Assembly: GCA_030602585.1 (NCBI GenBank)
Contig: JAUVZJ010000009.1
Span: 1 to 49,597 of the forward strand
DNA from: Candidatus Methanophagales archaeon
GTDB lineage: Archaea; Halobacteriota; Syntropharchaeia; Alkanophagales; Methanospirareceae
DNA: 49,597 bases
Reading direction: 5' to 3'
Positions 41,755 through 49,597 of this stretch are shown one piece after another; position 1 is the stretch's first letter; each line of letters opens with the position of its first letter. A program made the position numbers and the translations under genes. Under the pieces are notes generated by a model, which ran no database searches, was not told the DNA's origin, and was given only the letters and a program-made list of their open reading frames with translations.

Positions 41755-42462
41755 ATGATATCAATCGTTATCCCGGCGTATAATGTAGCAGAGCATCTTA
41801 AAAATGTGATTACAGCATTACTCGATATAAAAAATGTAGAAATAATAATCGCTGAAGATGGTTCGCTCGATGGTACTAAAGAGATTGCTGAGGAACTTGC
41901 AAAGAAATATGAAAATGTGATTTTAACAGGTAGTAGTAAAAGGAGTGGAAAGGGTGGGGCAATTAAAAGGGGATTTGAAATTTCAAAGGGGGATGTAGTT
42001 GGATTTATGGACGCTGATGAATCAATAGGAATAAAAGATTTAAAAAATCTTCTCGATGCTTTGGCTGATGCTGATGCTGATGTTAATGCTAATGTTGATG
42101 CTGTAATAGCTTCAAGATGGTTAAAAGCCTCAAAAATTACTAAAAAACAGCCTTTGAGGAGAAGGGTTGCAAGTAGGGTTTTTAATATCCTTATAAGGTT
42201 AATTTTTAATTTGCCATTCAAAGATACACAGTGTGGAGCAAAAGTGTTCAAGAAGGAAGTAATTAAAGATATTTTAAGTGAAATAAAGGCAAACGGATTT
42301 GAATTCGATGTTGAATTGCTCTGGAAATTGAAAAATAGGGGCTATAAAATAAAGGAGGTCCCTATTACCTGGAAACACGAAGAGAGATCAAGTTTTAAGT
42401 TATCTTATGCGCCACAGATGCTTTTATCGCTATTAAAAATCAGGGTAGCATCATGGAAATAG
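41755..42462 (+). CDS. Family 2 glycosyltransferase with a repeat-expanded loop
   Basis: A 235-residue DPM1-like enzyme without membrane helices: ISIVIPAYNVAEHLKNVI, IIIAEDGSLDGTKEIAEELA, VVGFMDADESIG with the acidic metal site, FKDTQCGAKVFKKEVIKDIL and EVPITWKHEERSSFKLSYAP. Its likely product is dolichol-phosphate mannose or glucose, which could feed the PIG-V-like and GT-C-like enzymes beside it. A tract of GCTGAT-type hexamers at 42059-42108 encodes alternating alanine/aspartate/asparagine (LADADADADVNANVDAV). The codon use is more AT-rich than in neighbours. Confidence 0.82.
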   Translation: MISIVIPAYNVAEHLKNVITALLDIKNVEIIIAEDGSLDGTKEIAEELAKKYENVILTGSSKRSGKGGAIKRGFEISKGDVVGFMDADESIGIKDLKNLLDALADADADVNANVDAVIASRWLKASKITKKQPLRRRVASRVFNILIRLIFNLPFKDTQCGAKVFKKEVIKDILSEIKANGFEFDVELLWKLKNRGYKIKEVPITWKHEERSSFKLSYAPQMLLSLLKIRVASWK

Positions 42463-42517
42463 AAGATTTCGGAAGATGAGATTATTTATTACTTCCGGAA
42501 TTGCTCTTTAAGACTAG

Positions 42518-44464
42518 TTAGCTGACTTCATATACCCGCCATCTCTCCCCTCCTACCATCTCATCATATTTTAAATAAAATCGTGTTTTGTCGTTGAAAG
42601 CAGAATAATTTATGTCGAAGTGGTTATCCATTGCGAAGGCTTCCTCGTATGGACCAACGCACACGTAATCCACACCATATTCCTTAATAAGTGAGTAATT
42701 CCCTTTATATATCGCTATTTCATCTCGTTTTACCTCCATAACTTTTGACCAGTTTAATCCCTGCGACCACAGCCATCCCTCATAGCCCATCACTCTTTGC
42801 CTTCCGGACAATGAAGGTATAGGATGATTGTGGGCGCTTCCGGTTAAGAACACACTATCGGGCGCGGTATTCTCACGCACCCATTCTGCGATTTTTATTT
42901 CTTCACCTGACCAAACCATATAATCATCCTTCATCATCGCTACGTGCGTTACCAGGCCAAATAAAGTGCAAGCGATGAGCAAAGTAGCAAGTGATAAAGT
43001 AGCGAGTGATTTACCAGACCTTTTCTTGAAGTCATGTATCCAAAATATCGCCAGCGAAGCCAGCACTGCCGTCAGTGATAGCCAGTGTATGAATATCTTG
43101 TAGTTGTCAAAATACCAGGGTTGGAATTTCACGATGTTTGCAATGAAGAAAAGAAAAAGGAATGGGAGATAAAAAATTCTGGCTTCGCTATTTGCTTTTA
43201 AAAACCCAAAAGAGAGCAGGATGATGAGAGCTCCTGCGTTTAACGCCCAGAATATTTGAAGTAGGAGGATTGTTTTTGCAACTGAAGAAAAGGAAGCGGC
43301 GATGGAAGACCAATCGAATCCCATTATCATGTTCATGTTCTCTTCTGCCCAGCCGGGGAAAAAGACGAAGAAGTTTTCTGATACTGCCGTTCTTATACTT
43401 AATATCTGGGGTAAAGAAAGGAGAATTAACGGCGCAAATAAGAAAATGAAGATTTTAAAATCTCGCTTTTTTATAAAGGCAAAAGAAGAAAGGAATAGAG
43501 CGACGAAAGCAGTGACCATAAAGGAATGAGCGTGGATGTAAGGGAGCAAGCCAATAAGCGCCCCGGCAAGAATCAGTTCCTTATGTGTATGTGTATGTGT
43601 CTGTCCTGACGCAGGCTTTTTCTCTTTTTCTTTATCCTCTGTAAATAATGCGTGGAATAGAAGAATATAGATGGCAAAAGAGATTGCCATACCCAGGAAT
43701 GCGGTTCTTTGAGGCATGATAACGGCATACATCGGGTTCAGGAAATGAATGCCAGAGGATTGCAGACCCGTAGGAAAGCCAGCGAAGATGAAAATAAACG
43801 TGGCTAATATTCCTACCTTCTTCAAGCCCGTCAATCTGTAAGCAAGAAAAAAGAACAGTCCGAAAAAAGAAAGTTGAAATGTTATGTTTGGAATGATGAT
43901 AGAACTTCTCAGGTCCAACCCGCCTTTCATTAATACCGCAGAGTAGAAATCCATGAGGAATGGGTAGTGCATTTCCGTCTGTAAAAACTGCGGATAACCT
44001 GGTGGAAAAGTAAAATTGGCACTATAAACAAAAGAAGTGATGACAGAGGTATGAAATGGATAATCAGCCCAAACAGTGTGAAAAGCATATAGATTTCCCG
44101 ATTCGTCAGGGCGAAAAACCCCGTATAAATTCATCACCAGCAGGTAAAGCAGAATGAAGATAAGAAAAGATATTGTGTATTTATCAAACCGTTCTTTGGA
44201 AAAGAACTCGAAGAAACTTTTACGCGTAGTTCTAAAAAATATAGCAGACGTCAAAGCGCATATAACGATGCAGAGCAGGATAACGCCGATACTTAACGAC
44301 CCGTTTAGACACGCGAGAATGAAAATAATCCATATAGATATTGCATGACCAACGACGAAAGAGAAAAAAGTCCGTTCTATCTCATGGAAATTGTAATCCA
44401 GAAGAAAGGAGATGGAAAGCCCTAAAAAGAAACTGACTACGATGAAAATTATCCATAGAGGCAT
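42518..44464 (-). CDS. Large polytopic membrane protein, probable GT-C glycosyltransferase
   Basis: A 648-residue protein with about 13 membrane helices and a soluble C-terminal domain. An early loop reads FRPDESGNLYAFHTVWADYP and FHTSVITSF, with acidic and histidine residues where GT-C enzymes bind metal and lipid donor. The C-terminal part (TAPDSVFLTGSAHNHPIPSL, YGVDYVCVGPYE) resembles archaeal membrane glycosyltransferases. A histidine/threonine run (QTHTHTHKE) lies in the middle. The exact reaction is unknown. It is convergent with the GT2 gene. Confidence 0.65.
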   Translation of the reverse strand: MPLWIIFIVVSFFLGLSISFLLDYNFHEIERTFFSFVVGHAISIWIIFILACLNGSLSIGVILLCIVICALTSAIFFRTTRKSFFEFFSKERFDKYTISFLIFILLYLLVMNLYGVFRPDESGNLYAFHTVWADYPFHTSVITSFVYSANFTFPPGYPQFLQTEMHYPFLMDFYSAVLMKGGLDLRSSIIIPNITFQLSFFGLFFFLAYRLTGLKKVGILATFIFIFAGFPTGLQSSGIHFLNPMYAVIMPQRTAFLGMAISFAIYILLFHALFTEDKEKEKKPASGQTHTHTHKELILAGALIGLLPYIHAHSFMVTAFVALFLSSFAFIKKRDFKIFIFLFAPLILLSLPQILSIRTAVSENFFVFFPGWAEENMNMIMGFDWSSIAASFSSVAKTILLLQIFWALNAGALIILLSFGFLKANSEARIFYLPFLFLFFIANIVKFQPWYFDNYKIFIHWLSLTAVLASLAIFWIHDFKKRSGKSLATLSLATLLIACTLFGLVTHVAMMKDDYMVWSGEEIKIAEWVRENTAPDSVFLTGSAHNHPIPSLSGRQRVMGYEGWLWSQGLNWSKVMEVKRDEIAIYKGNYSLIKEYGVDYVCVGPYEEAFAMDNHFDINYSAFNDKTRFYLKYDEMVGGERWRVYEVS

Positions 44465-44542
44465 GTATATCCATTATTTTCTCGGTTTTTAAATATTTGG
44501 TGGTGTTTCATCCCTCACCTTCAGCAAATAAACGCAGGCTTT

Positions 44543-45529
44543 TTATGCTTTTACCTTTTTCCTTACTTTTTCTACGCCTCTTTTCACACTTCGTTTTCCA
44601 TATTTCTTCCTTTCCTTCTTCTCCAGATACCACCTTAATATCCCTGCGTTTAGCAGCCAGGTGTTCATCAAATCCATGACGAGACCGAACAGAAGCACGA
44701 TTGATATGTCCCTTAACATGGGGATGGGAGCGAAATGAGTAGAGAATAAATGAATAGAAGAAGAAACGAAGAACATTGCGAATACCGCGGAAAGCGTTGT
44801 GGAAGTCATCGTTATACCTGTTTTCATTGCGTTTCTTATCTTTTCGTTTAAGTCGCCTTTTTTACGAAGCAGATTTGTCGTCAGTAAGATATTGGAGTCC
44901 ACGGAATAGCCAATGAGCATGAGCAGTGCGGCTACCGTGCCAAGCGACAATTCCATCCCTATCACGTCCATACAGGCAACAGCGATGACGATGTCAGAAA
45001 AAGCGGCAAAAATTACCGCCAGCGGTGGTATAACTGTTCGGAAGACCACGAAAACGACTATTGCCATCAGAAAAAAAGCGATTATCACAGCACGCACTGC
45101 CTGTTTCCGGAATTGTTCGCCAAATACAGGATTCATACTCTTGGGTATTTCATATTGTCCCGGCTCATATTGATTATCAAGCATATTTTCCAACTCTTCC
45201 TTTTGCGATTCGCTCATCGGTCCAAATCGTATTATCTTTTCATTACCGACATCGGTCTTCCCAACGAGTTCAACAGGGAATGCGGCGAATTTTGCTGTTA
45301 GCGCTTCGCTCGTCTCATCAGTTCTTATCTTCACCATTGTTCCGCCTATAAAGTCCATTCCTAAATGGACCGGTGAATGCGGCGAATGCGGATATACGGG
45401 TGGTTGCACATAAGTGTAAGTGAGCACGATTAGAGAGATGAGGAGGAGGATTAAAGGTATTGCAATCAATTTTTTCACCGGATATTTTGTTATATCCACC
45501 TTTTCAAACAGGCTTTCTCTTTCCTTCAT
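44543..45529 (-). CDS. secF: Protein-export membrane protein SecF
   Basis: RND-type partner of SecD, aiding protein export. The 328-residue protein has six helices, HLGMDFIGGTMVKIRTDE after the first helix, AAFSDIVIAVACMDVIGMEL, LLMLIGYSVDSNILLTTNLL and a basic C-terminus. The first exported loop contains a repeated PHSPHSP stretch. SecD is normally adjacent in archaea but neither side has it: the GT-C-like gene follows after 78 bp and purL diverges. Confidence 0.93.
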   Translation of the reverse strand: MKERESLFEKVDITKYPVKKLIAIPLILLLISLIVLTYTYVQPPVYPHSPHSPVHLGMDFIGGTMVKIRTDETSEALTAKFAAFPVELVGKTDVGNEKIIRFGPMSESQKEELENMLDNQYEPGQYEIPKSMNPVFGEQFRKQAVRAVIIAFFLMAIVVFVVFRTVIPPLAVIFAAFSDIVIAVACMDVIGMELSLGTVAALLMLIGYSVDSNILLTTNLLRKKGDLNEKIRNAMKTGITMTSTTLSAVFAMFFVSSSIHLFSTHFAPIPMLRDISIVLLFGLVMDLMNTWLLNAGILRWYLEKKERKKYGKRSVKRGVEKVRKKVKA

Positions 45530-45587
45530 GTCCCTTCACCTTTACCTTTTATCATATCTAAACTAAAGGAAATAATTATTTCTTTAG

Positions 45588-45618
45588 TAAAGGTTTCTTT
45601 TAAAAAGAAAAGTTTATG
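45588..45618. repeat. Degenerate palindromic element overlapping the purL start
   Basis: TAAAGGTTTCTTTTAAAAAG followed by AAAAGTTTATG, an imperfect palindrome of the same family. The purL ATG is part of its right arm. Confidence 0.55.
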
Positions 45619-47928
45619 AAAAGGTTTGAAGTAAGGATAATGGATGCGGACGATGAAGAATTGAAGCGAATAAGTGAAATTATGGGGCTTTCGCTAAATT
45701 TAGATGAGATGCGAAGGCTAAAACGTTATTTCGTATCGAAAAACAGAGAGCCAACGGATGTGGAGCTGCAAAGTATTGCACAGGCGTGGTCGGAGCATTG
45801 CTGTTATAAGAGTTCGAAAAAGGTATTGCAGGAGTTCGTTTTTGGCATAGAAGCGCCACAAAATATGTTAGTGATAAAAGAAGATGCGGGCGTGTTGGAA
45901 TTTGACGAAGAACACGCTTATGTTCTGGCATTCGAAAGCCATAATCATCCTTCTGCCATAGAGCCTTACGGCGGTGCCGCAACGGGAATAGGTGGGATAG
46001 TGCGGGATGTGATCTGCATGGGGGCACAACCTATTGCTTTGGTTGACCCTTTATTCTTCGGGCATCTGGATTATCCGGACGAAAAACTGCCTGAGACGGT
46101 GAAGCATCCGCGGTTTTTGTTTAATGGTGTCGTTGCAGGGATAAGCGACTACGGAAACCGGATAGGCATTCCAACGTGTGCAGGTATGGTTTATTTCGAC
46201 GAGGGCTACGTGGGCAATTGCGTGGTGAACGTGGGCTGTGTGGGAATAATGAAGAAGTCAGATTTGAGCAGAAGCATGGCGAAGTCCGGCGAGGTGCTTG
46301 TTCTGGTCGGTGGTAAAACGGGAAGGGATGGCATACATGGTGTTACTTTTGCTTCGGTGGAGTTAACGGGTGAGGAGGAATTCAGAAGCGCAGTTCAATT
46401 AGGTGACCCGATAAGAAAGGAGCCGCTGATGCATGCGATATTAGAAGCGAATGAGAAGAGATTGATAAGCGGGATGAAAGACCTCGGTGGCGGCGGGTTA
46501 TCATGTGCAGTGAGCGAGATGTGTCATGCAGGCGGATGCGGTGCTGAAATTCAATTAGAGAATGTGAAGTTAAAGGAAGAAGGGCTCAGCGCATGGGAGA
46601 TATGGGTTTCTGAATCACAGGAACGGTTCTTAATCGCGGTGGAGCCGGAAAAGGTGGAAGAGTTGCTGGCGATATTCGAGAAATGGGATGTAGATGCCGT
46701 AGTTGTAGGCGAAGGAAAAGCATATCCTCATAGAGAAAAAAAGATAAGGATTTTCCACGATGGCGAGAAGATATTTGAGCTGGATACCGATTTTCTTGTC
46801 TCATGTCCTGTTTATGAGCGCTCGATAGAGATAAGGAAGAAAGAGGAGGAAGGACTTGAGGAGATAGAAGAGCCCGCGGACTACAATGAAACATTAAAAT
46901 TGTTGCTTGCATCTCCAAACATCGCGTCACGGGAATGCGTTATAAGACAATATGACCACGAAGTGCGAGCTTCTACGGTAATAAAACCGTTGCAAGGGCT
47001 AATAGGAAAAGAGACACATGGAGATGCCGCGGTGATAAAGCCGTTAGAATCGTCATATAAGGGGATTGCCATTACAACGGATGTGAACCCGTCATTTTGC
47101 AAAACGAATCCGTTCTGGGGTGCTGCGAGTGTGGTGGACGAAGTATGCAGGAATTTAACTGCGGTGGGCGCAGTGCCGCATGCATTTGCCGACTGCTTGA
47201 ATTTCGGCAACCCGGAGAAGCCAGACCGGATGGGCGATTTCCATGAATGCTGTCGGGGTTTGGGTTACATGGCATCATCACTTGGAATACCGTTTGTGAG
47301 TGGAAATGTGAGTTTTTATAACGAATCCGCAGCCATGAATGAATCTATTCCTCCCACACCCACTATTCTGGGCGTAGGGATTTGCGAAGATATAAGAGAA
47401 TGCGTTACCGTGGACGTGAAAGAAGTATCGAATTTTTTATATCTGGTAGGAGAAACGAAAAAGGAGTTGGGTGGGAGTGAGTATTATAAGTTACGGAGTG
47501 TAGAGGGAGGAATTGTGCCGAGAACAGACCCGGAGGTGCTGAGAATGCGTATGGATGCGTTACGGGAGGCGATGAAGGCAGGACTGATAGCAAGTTGCCA
47601 TGACGTTTCGGAAGGTGGTCTTGCAGTTGCGGTATGCGAGATGTTGATAGGGGGTGATATTGGCGCTTCTATTGATATTGCCGGCGTGAATCCAGAACTG
47701 AGAAGTGATTATAAGTTGTTCTCGGAATCGAATTCGAGGTGGGTTGTGGAGGTGTGGAAGGAGGAGAAGAGAAGGTTTGAGGTGTTGTTTAAGGAAAGAG
47801 GGGTTTGTATAAGTAAGATAGGGGAGACGGAGGATGAGAAGAGGGTTGGTATATGCGATGGTGGTAAAAAATTGGTGAGTTTGTCGTTAGAGGAAGTGAG
47901 ATCTGTGTGGACGGGGAATATTTGTTGA
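45616..47928 (+). CDS. purL: Phosphoribosylformylglycinamidine synthase subunit PurL
   Basis: ATP-dependent amidation step of purine synthesis, working with PurS and PurQ (neither is in the window). The 770 residues include AQAWSEHCCYKSSKKVL near residue 55, FESHNHPSAIEPYGGAATGI, VGGKTGRDGIHGVTFAS, MKDLGGGGLSCAVSEMCHAG, the second AIR-synthase half (ATDVNPSFCKTNPFWGA-like region, NPEKPDRMGDFHECCRGLGY) and SCHDVSEGGLAVAVCEML. This is the small, glutaminase-free form. Its start lies in a palindromic repeat and no clear Shine-Dalgarno precedes it. Confidence 0.95.
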   Translation: MKRFEVRIMDADDEELKRISEIMGLSLNLDEMRRLKRYFVSKNREPTDVELQSIAQAWSEHCCYKSSKKVLQEFVFGIEAPQNMLVIKEDAGVLEFDEEHAYVLAFESHNHPSAIEPYGGAATGIGGIVRDVICMGAQPIALVDPLFFGHLDYPDEKLPETVKHPRFLFNGVVAGISDYGNRIGIPTCAGMVYFDEGYVGNCVVNVGCVGIMKKSDLSRSMAKSGEVLVLVGGKTGRDGIHGVTFASVELTGEEEFRSAVQLGDPIRKEPLMHAILEANEKRLISGMKDLGGGGLSCAVSEMCHAGGCGAEIQLENVKLKEEGLSAWEIWVSESQERFLIAVEPEKVEELLAIFEKWDVDAVVVGEGKAYPHREKKIRIFHDGEKIFELDTDFLVSCPVYERSIEIRKKEEEGLEEIEEPADYNETLKLLLASPNIASRECVIRQYDHEVRASTVIKPLQGLIGKETHGDAAVIKPLESSYKGIAITTDVNPSFCKTNPFWGAASVVDEVCRNLTAVGAVPHAFADCLNFGNPEKPDRMGDFHECCRGLGYMASSLGIPFVSGNVSFYNESAAMNESIPPTPTILGVGICEDIRECVTVDVKEVSNFLYLVGETKKELGGSEYYKLRSVEGGIVPRTDPEVLRMRMDALREAMKAGLIASCHDVSEGGLAVAVCEMLIGGDIGASIDIAGVNPELRSDYKLFSESNSRWVVEVWKEEKRRFEVLFKERGVCISKIGETEDEKRVGICDGGKKLVSLSLEEVRSVWTGNIC

Positions 47929-47995
47929 TAAATTTAGAGATATGACAGCAGAAGTTCAATCCGAAGGTTAGATGAAAGAATGAAAAGGTGTAAAA

Positions 47996-49012
47996 ATGCA
48001 ATTGGTGATTAATACATACGGGTCTTATCTAAGGAAGAAGGGAAACTGTTTTTTAGTGAGAAACGAGGATAAGGTATTTGAAGTTTCAGTGAATAAAGTT
48101 GACAGCGTTTTAATCACTACGGCGGCGTATATTTCCACGGATGCAATCAAGTTTGCAGTGGATAACAACATAGACATCGTTTTTCTCGATTCCTGGGGAG
48201 AGCCTTATGGACGTGTGTGGCATCCTAAATTAGGAAGCACGACGTTGATAAGAAGGCGACAACTGGAGCTGTATGACAAAGAGGAGGGGCTAAATCTGGC
48301 AAAGAAATGGGGGATTCAAAAGTTTGATAATCAGATAGAGTTGTTGAAAAGGTTGAAGAAGACGAGAGCGGAGAAAAAAGATGAACTGGAAAGATGCATT
48401 GATGGAATAGGGCAGTCGAAAGAGAGGATGCAGAGATTAAAAGGCACAATCGAAGAAAGAAGACAGACGATGTTGGGTATAGAAGGTATGGCATCAAGAA
48501 CATATTTTGAAGCGCTTTCTTCAACCATGCCGGAGAAATTCAAATTTGAAACGAGGAGCAGGAATCCGGCGAAGGATGAGTTCAATGCCATGTTAAACTA
48601 TGGGTATGGCGTTCTGTATTCGATGGTGGAGAAAGCGTGCATTATTGCGGGTTTAGACCCTTATATTGGTTTTCTTCATACTGATAACTACAACAAGAAA
48701 TCGCTGGTCTTTGACATAATAGAAATGTTCAGGACGTTTGTGGATGAAACAGTAGTTCATCTGTTCAGCAAACGAAAGGTAAAGGAGGAATATTTTGATA
48801 AGACAAACTTTTTAAAAAAGGTTGATCAAAAAAGCTTCGGGGTGAGTTTGAATAAAGAAGGTAAGGCAGTGCTGATAGAGGCGTTAAACGAGACTTTTGA
48901 AAAGACAATGAAGTATAAGGGCAGGAATATAAAGACGAAGAACGTTATTCAATTTGAGTGTCATAGAATCGCGAACGGATTGATTAAAAAGACACTGATT
49001 AACACGGATTAA
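47996..49012 (+). CDS. cas1: CRISPR integrase Cas1
   Basis: Inserts new spacers with Cas2. The 338-residue protein has the beta-rich N-terminus (LVINTYGSYLRKKGNCFLVR, DIVFLDSWGEPYGRVW) and the catalytic helical domain with metal ligands at Glu163 (GIEGMASRTYF), His228 (GFLHTDN) and Asp240/Glu243 (FDIIEMFR). The general form fits type I systems. Residues 269-281 (KTNFLKKVDQKSF) coincide with a degenerate palindrome (48807-48831) and may be an inserted segment. The closing residues (LINTD) come from ATTAACACGGATTAACACAG-type repeat DNA. Confidence 0.95.
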   Translation: MQLVINTYGSYLRKKGNCFLVRNEDKVFEVSVNKVDSVLITTAAYISTDAIKFAVDNNIDIVFLDSWGEPYGRVWHPKLGSTTLIRRRQLELYDKEEGLNLAKKWGIQKFDNQIELLKRLKKTRAEKKDELERCIDGIGQSKERMQRLKGTIEERRQTMLGIEGMASRTYFEALSSTMPEKFKFETRSRNPAKDEFNAMLNYGYGVLYSMVEKACIIAGLDPYIGFLHTDNYNKKSLVFDIIEMFRTFVDETVVHLFSKRKVKEEYFDKTNFLKKVDQKSFGVSLNKEGKAVLIEALNETFEKTMKYKGRNIKTKNVIQFECHRIANGLIKKTLINTD

Positions 49013-49034
49013 CACAGATAAGGAGGTTCAAACT

Positions 49035-49322
49035 GTGCTTGTCTGGGTGATATACGACATCTCGGATGATAGGATAAGGGGTAAGGTAGCGAAGATATGC
49101 AAGGGTTACGGGCTTTACCGGGTTCAGAAGAGCGCTTTCTTAGGCGATTTGAACAAAAACGAAGCGGATTCCATTGCATTGGAGTGCGAAGAGATTATAG
49201 AAGAGGCGGATTCGGTATTCGTGTTTCCGATGTGTGACGATTGTTTCAAGAAGATAAAACTGATTGGCGAAGGGTTTGATAAGGATTTGATTAGCGATAA
49301 GGTGGTTACAAAAATATTTTGA
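49035..49322 (+). CDS. cas2: CRISPR adaptation nuclease-fold protein Cas2
   Basis: Dimeric partner that holds the Cas1 integrase together. The 95 residues open with LVWVIYDISDDRIRGKVAKI, including the conserved aspartate after the first strand, then YGLYRVQKSAFLGDL and VFVFPMCDDCFKKIK. GTG start with AAGGAGG 10 nt upstream. It lies 22 bp after cas1. Confidence 0.94.
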   Translation: MLVWVIYDISDDRIRGKVAKICKGYGLYRVQKSAFLGDLNKNEADSIALECEEIIEEADSVFVFPMCDDCFKKIKLIGEGFDKDLISDKVVTKIF

Positions 49323-49330
49323 TATTTAAA

Positions 49331-49350
49331 AAACCACAAGATTACACAAG
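49331..49350 (-). repeat. Inverted partial copy of the upstream repeat
   Basis: AACCACAAGATTACACAAG is the reverse complement of part of the unit at 717-745 and 3793-3822, here between cas2 and cas4. Confidence 0.55.
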
Positions 49351-49371
49351 AAAATAAAGCAATGTGGAACA

Positions 49372-49597
49372 ATGGAATCGAACATGCTGATTGAATCTAA
49401 GGTGGAACCTGAAGTGTTTATCACGGTTTCGGATGTGATGGAGTACCTATTTTGCAAGAGGTTCATCTATTTCATGTATTGTTTGGGGATACCACAGCAT
49501 GAAGAGAAAAGGTATAAGGTTTTGAAGGGTCGTGAGTTGCACGATGCACGGGAGAAGGTGAACAAGAGCTACATAAGGAAGAAGCTTCAGTGCATGA
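49372..49597 (+). CDS. cas4: CRISPR-associated exonuclease Cas4, cut by the window end
   Basis: Cas4 trims prespacers before Cas1-Cas2 integrate them. Only the first 75 codons are present. Seen: VFITVSDVMEYLFCKRFIYF with the first iron-sulfur cysteine, YCLGIPQHEEKRYKVLKGRE and the LHDAR histidine of the RecB-type nuclease core. The remaining catalytic residues and the other three cluster cysteines lie beyond the window. It follows cas2 by 49 bp, giving the order cas1-cas2-cas4. Confidence 0.88.
   Translation, partial: MESNMLIESKVEPEVFITVSDVMEYLFCKRFIYFMYCLGIPQHEEKRYKVLKGRELHDAREKVNKSYIRKKLQCM

Overview
The window is chromosomal DNA from an archaeon. It encodes archaeal-type information machinery: a tRNA-splicing endonuclease with a duplicated domain, Gar1, a TFB-like factor, FEN1, L11/L1/L10(P0), Spt5, SecE, Alba, archaeal ThrRS and archaeal PheT. 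TATA boxes lie about 25-30 nt upstream of start codons, and many transcripts look leaderless. The mix of FtsZ, a methanogen-type radical SAM/peptide pair, a bacterial-type CobT, a class I fumarase subunit, MrpD-like ion-translocating subunits and a cas1-cas2-cas4 set suggests an uncultivated anaerobic euryarchaeon near the methanogen/ANME/Syntrophoarchaeum radiation. This placement is inference; I cannot run a phylogeny.

Layout. 0.1-4.7 kb: a putative winged-helix protein, endA, pheT and a TauE-type exporter, with dispersed palindromic repeats between and inside genes. 4.8-10.7 kb: a ribbon-helix-helix/AIR-synthase-like protein diverges from a 46-codon candidate precursor peptide followed by a SPASM radical SAM enzyme, then cobT, a frameshifted DUF2254-like membrane protein with 23-residue repeats, and a nucleoside phosphorylase. 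10.7-19.9 kb: a decarboxylating dehydrogenase, an Fe-S protein, gar1-tfb-hisA, tRNA-Asn, fen1, rpl11-rpl1-rpl10, dapF and larC. 19.9-31.1 kb: tRNA-Leu, ftsZ-secE-spt5, a glycosyltransferase, hisI, albA, pyrB, glyA, a coiled-coil protein, tatD, tRNA-Arg, yjbQ, thrS and a DUF1614 protein. 31.2-34.2 kb: tyrA-trpF-trpB. 34.5-39.6 kb: two MrpD-like modules with small membrane partners and a winged-helix gene between them. 39.7-49.6 kb: fumarase alpha, a surface-glycan group (PIG-V-like, GT2, GT-C-like), secF, purL, then cas1, cas2 and the start of cas4 running off the window.

The most unusual signal is a family of short palindromic repeats. Several copies sit in frame inside conserved genes (pheT twice, probably endA, dapF and tyrA, possibly cas1) and add peptide segments that these families normally lack. 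Other copies lie between genes. This resembles the protein-coding palindromic elements known from Rickettsia, here in an archaeon.

Other points of interest are the small candidate peptide gene beside the radical SAM enzyme (sharing a palindromic TATA element with the divergent regulator-like gene), a TFB with no zinc ribbon, a P0 without its acidic tail and with no L12 gene next to it, a duplicated MrpD module with a free-standing copy of its C-terminal tail, and a short remnant resembling the end of LarE.
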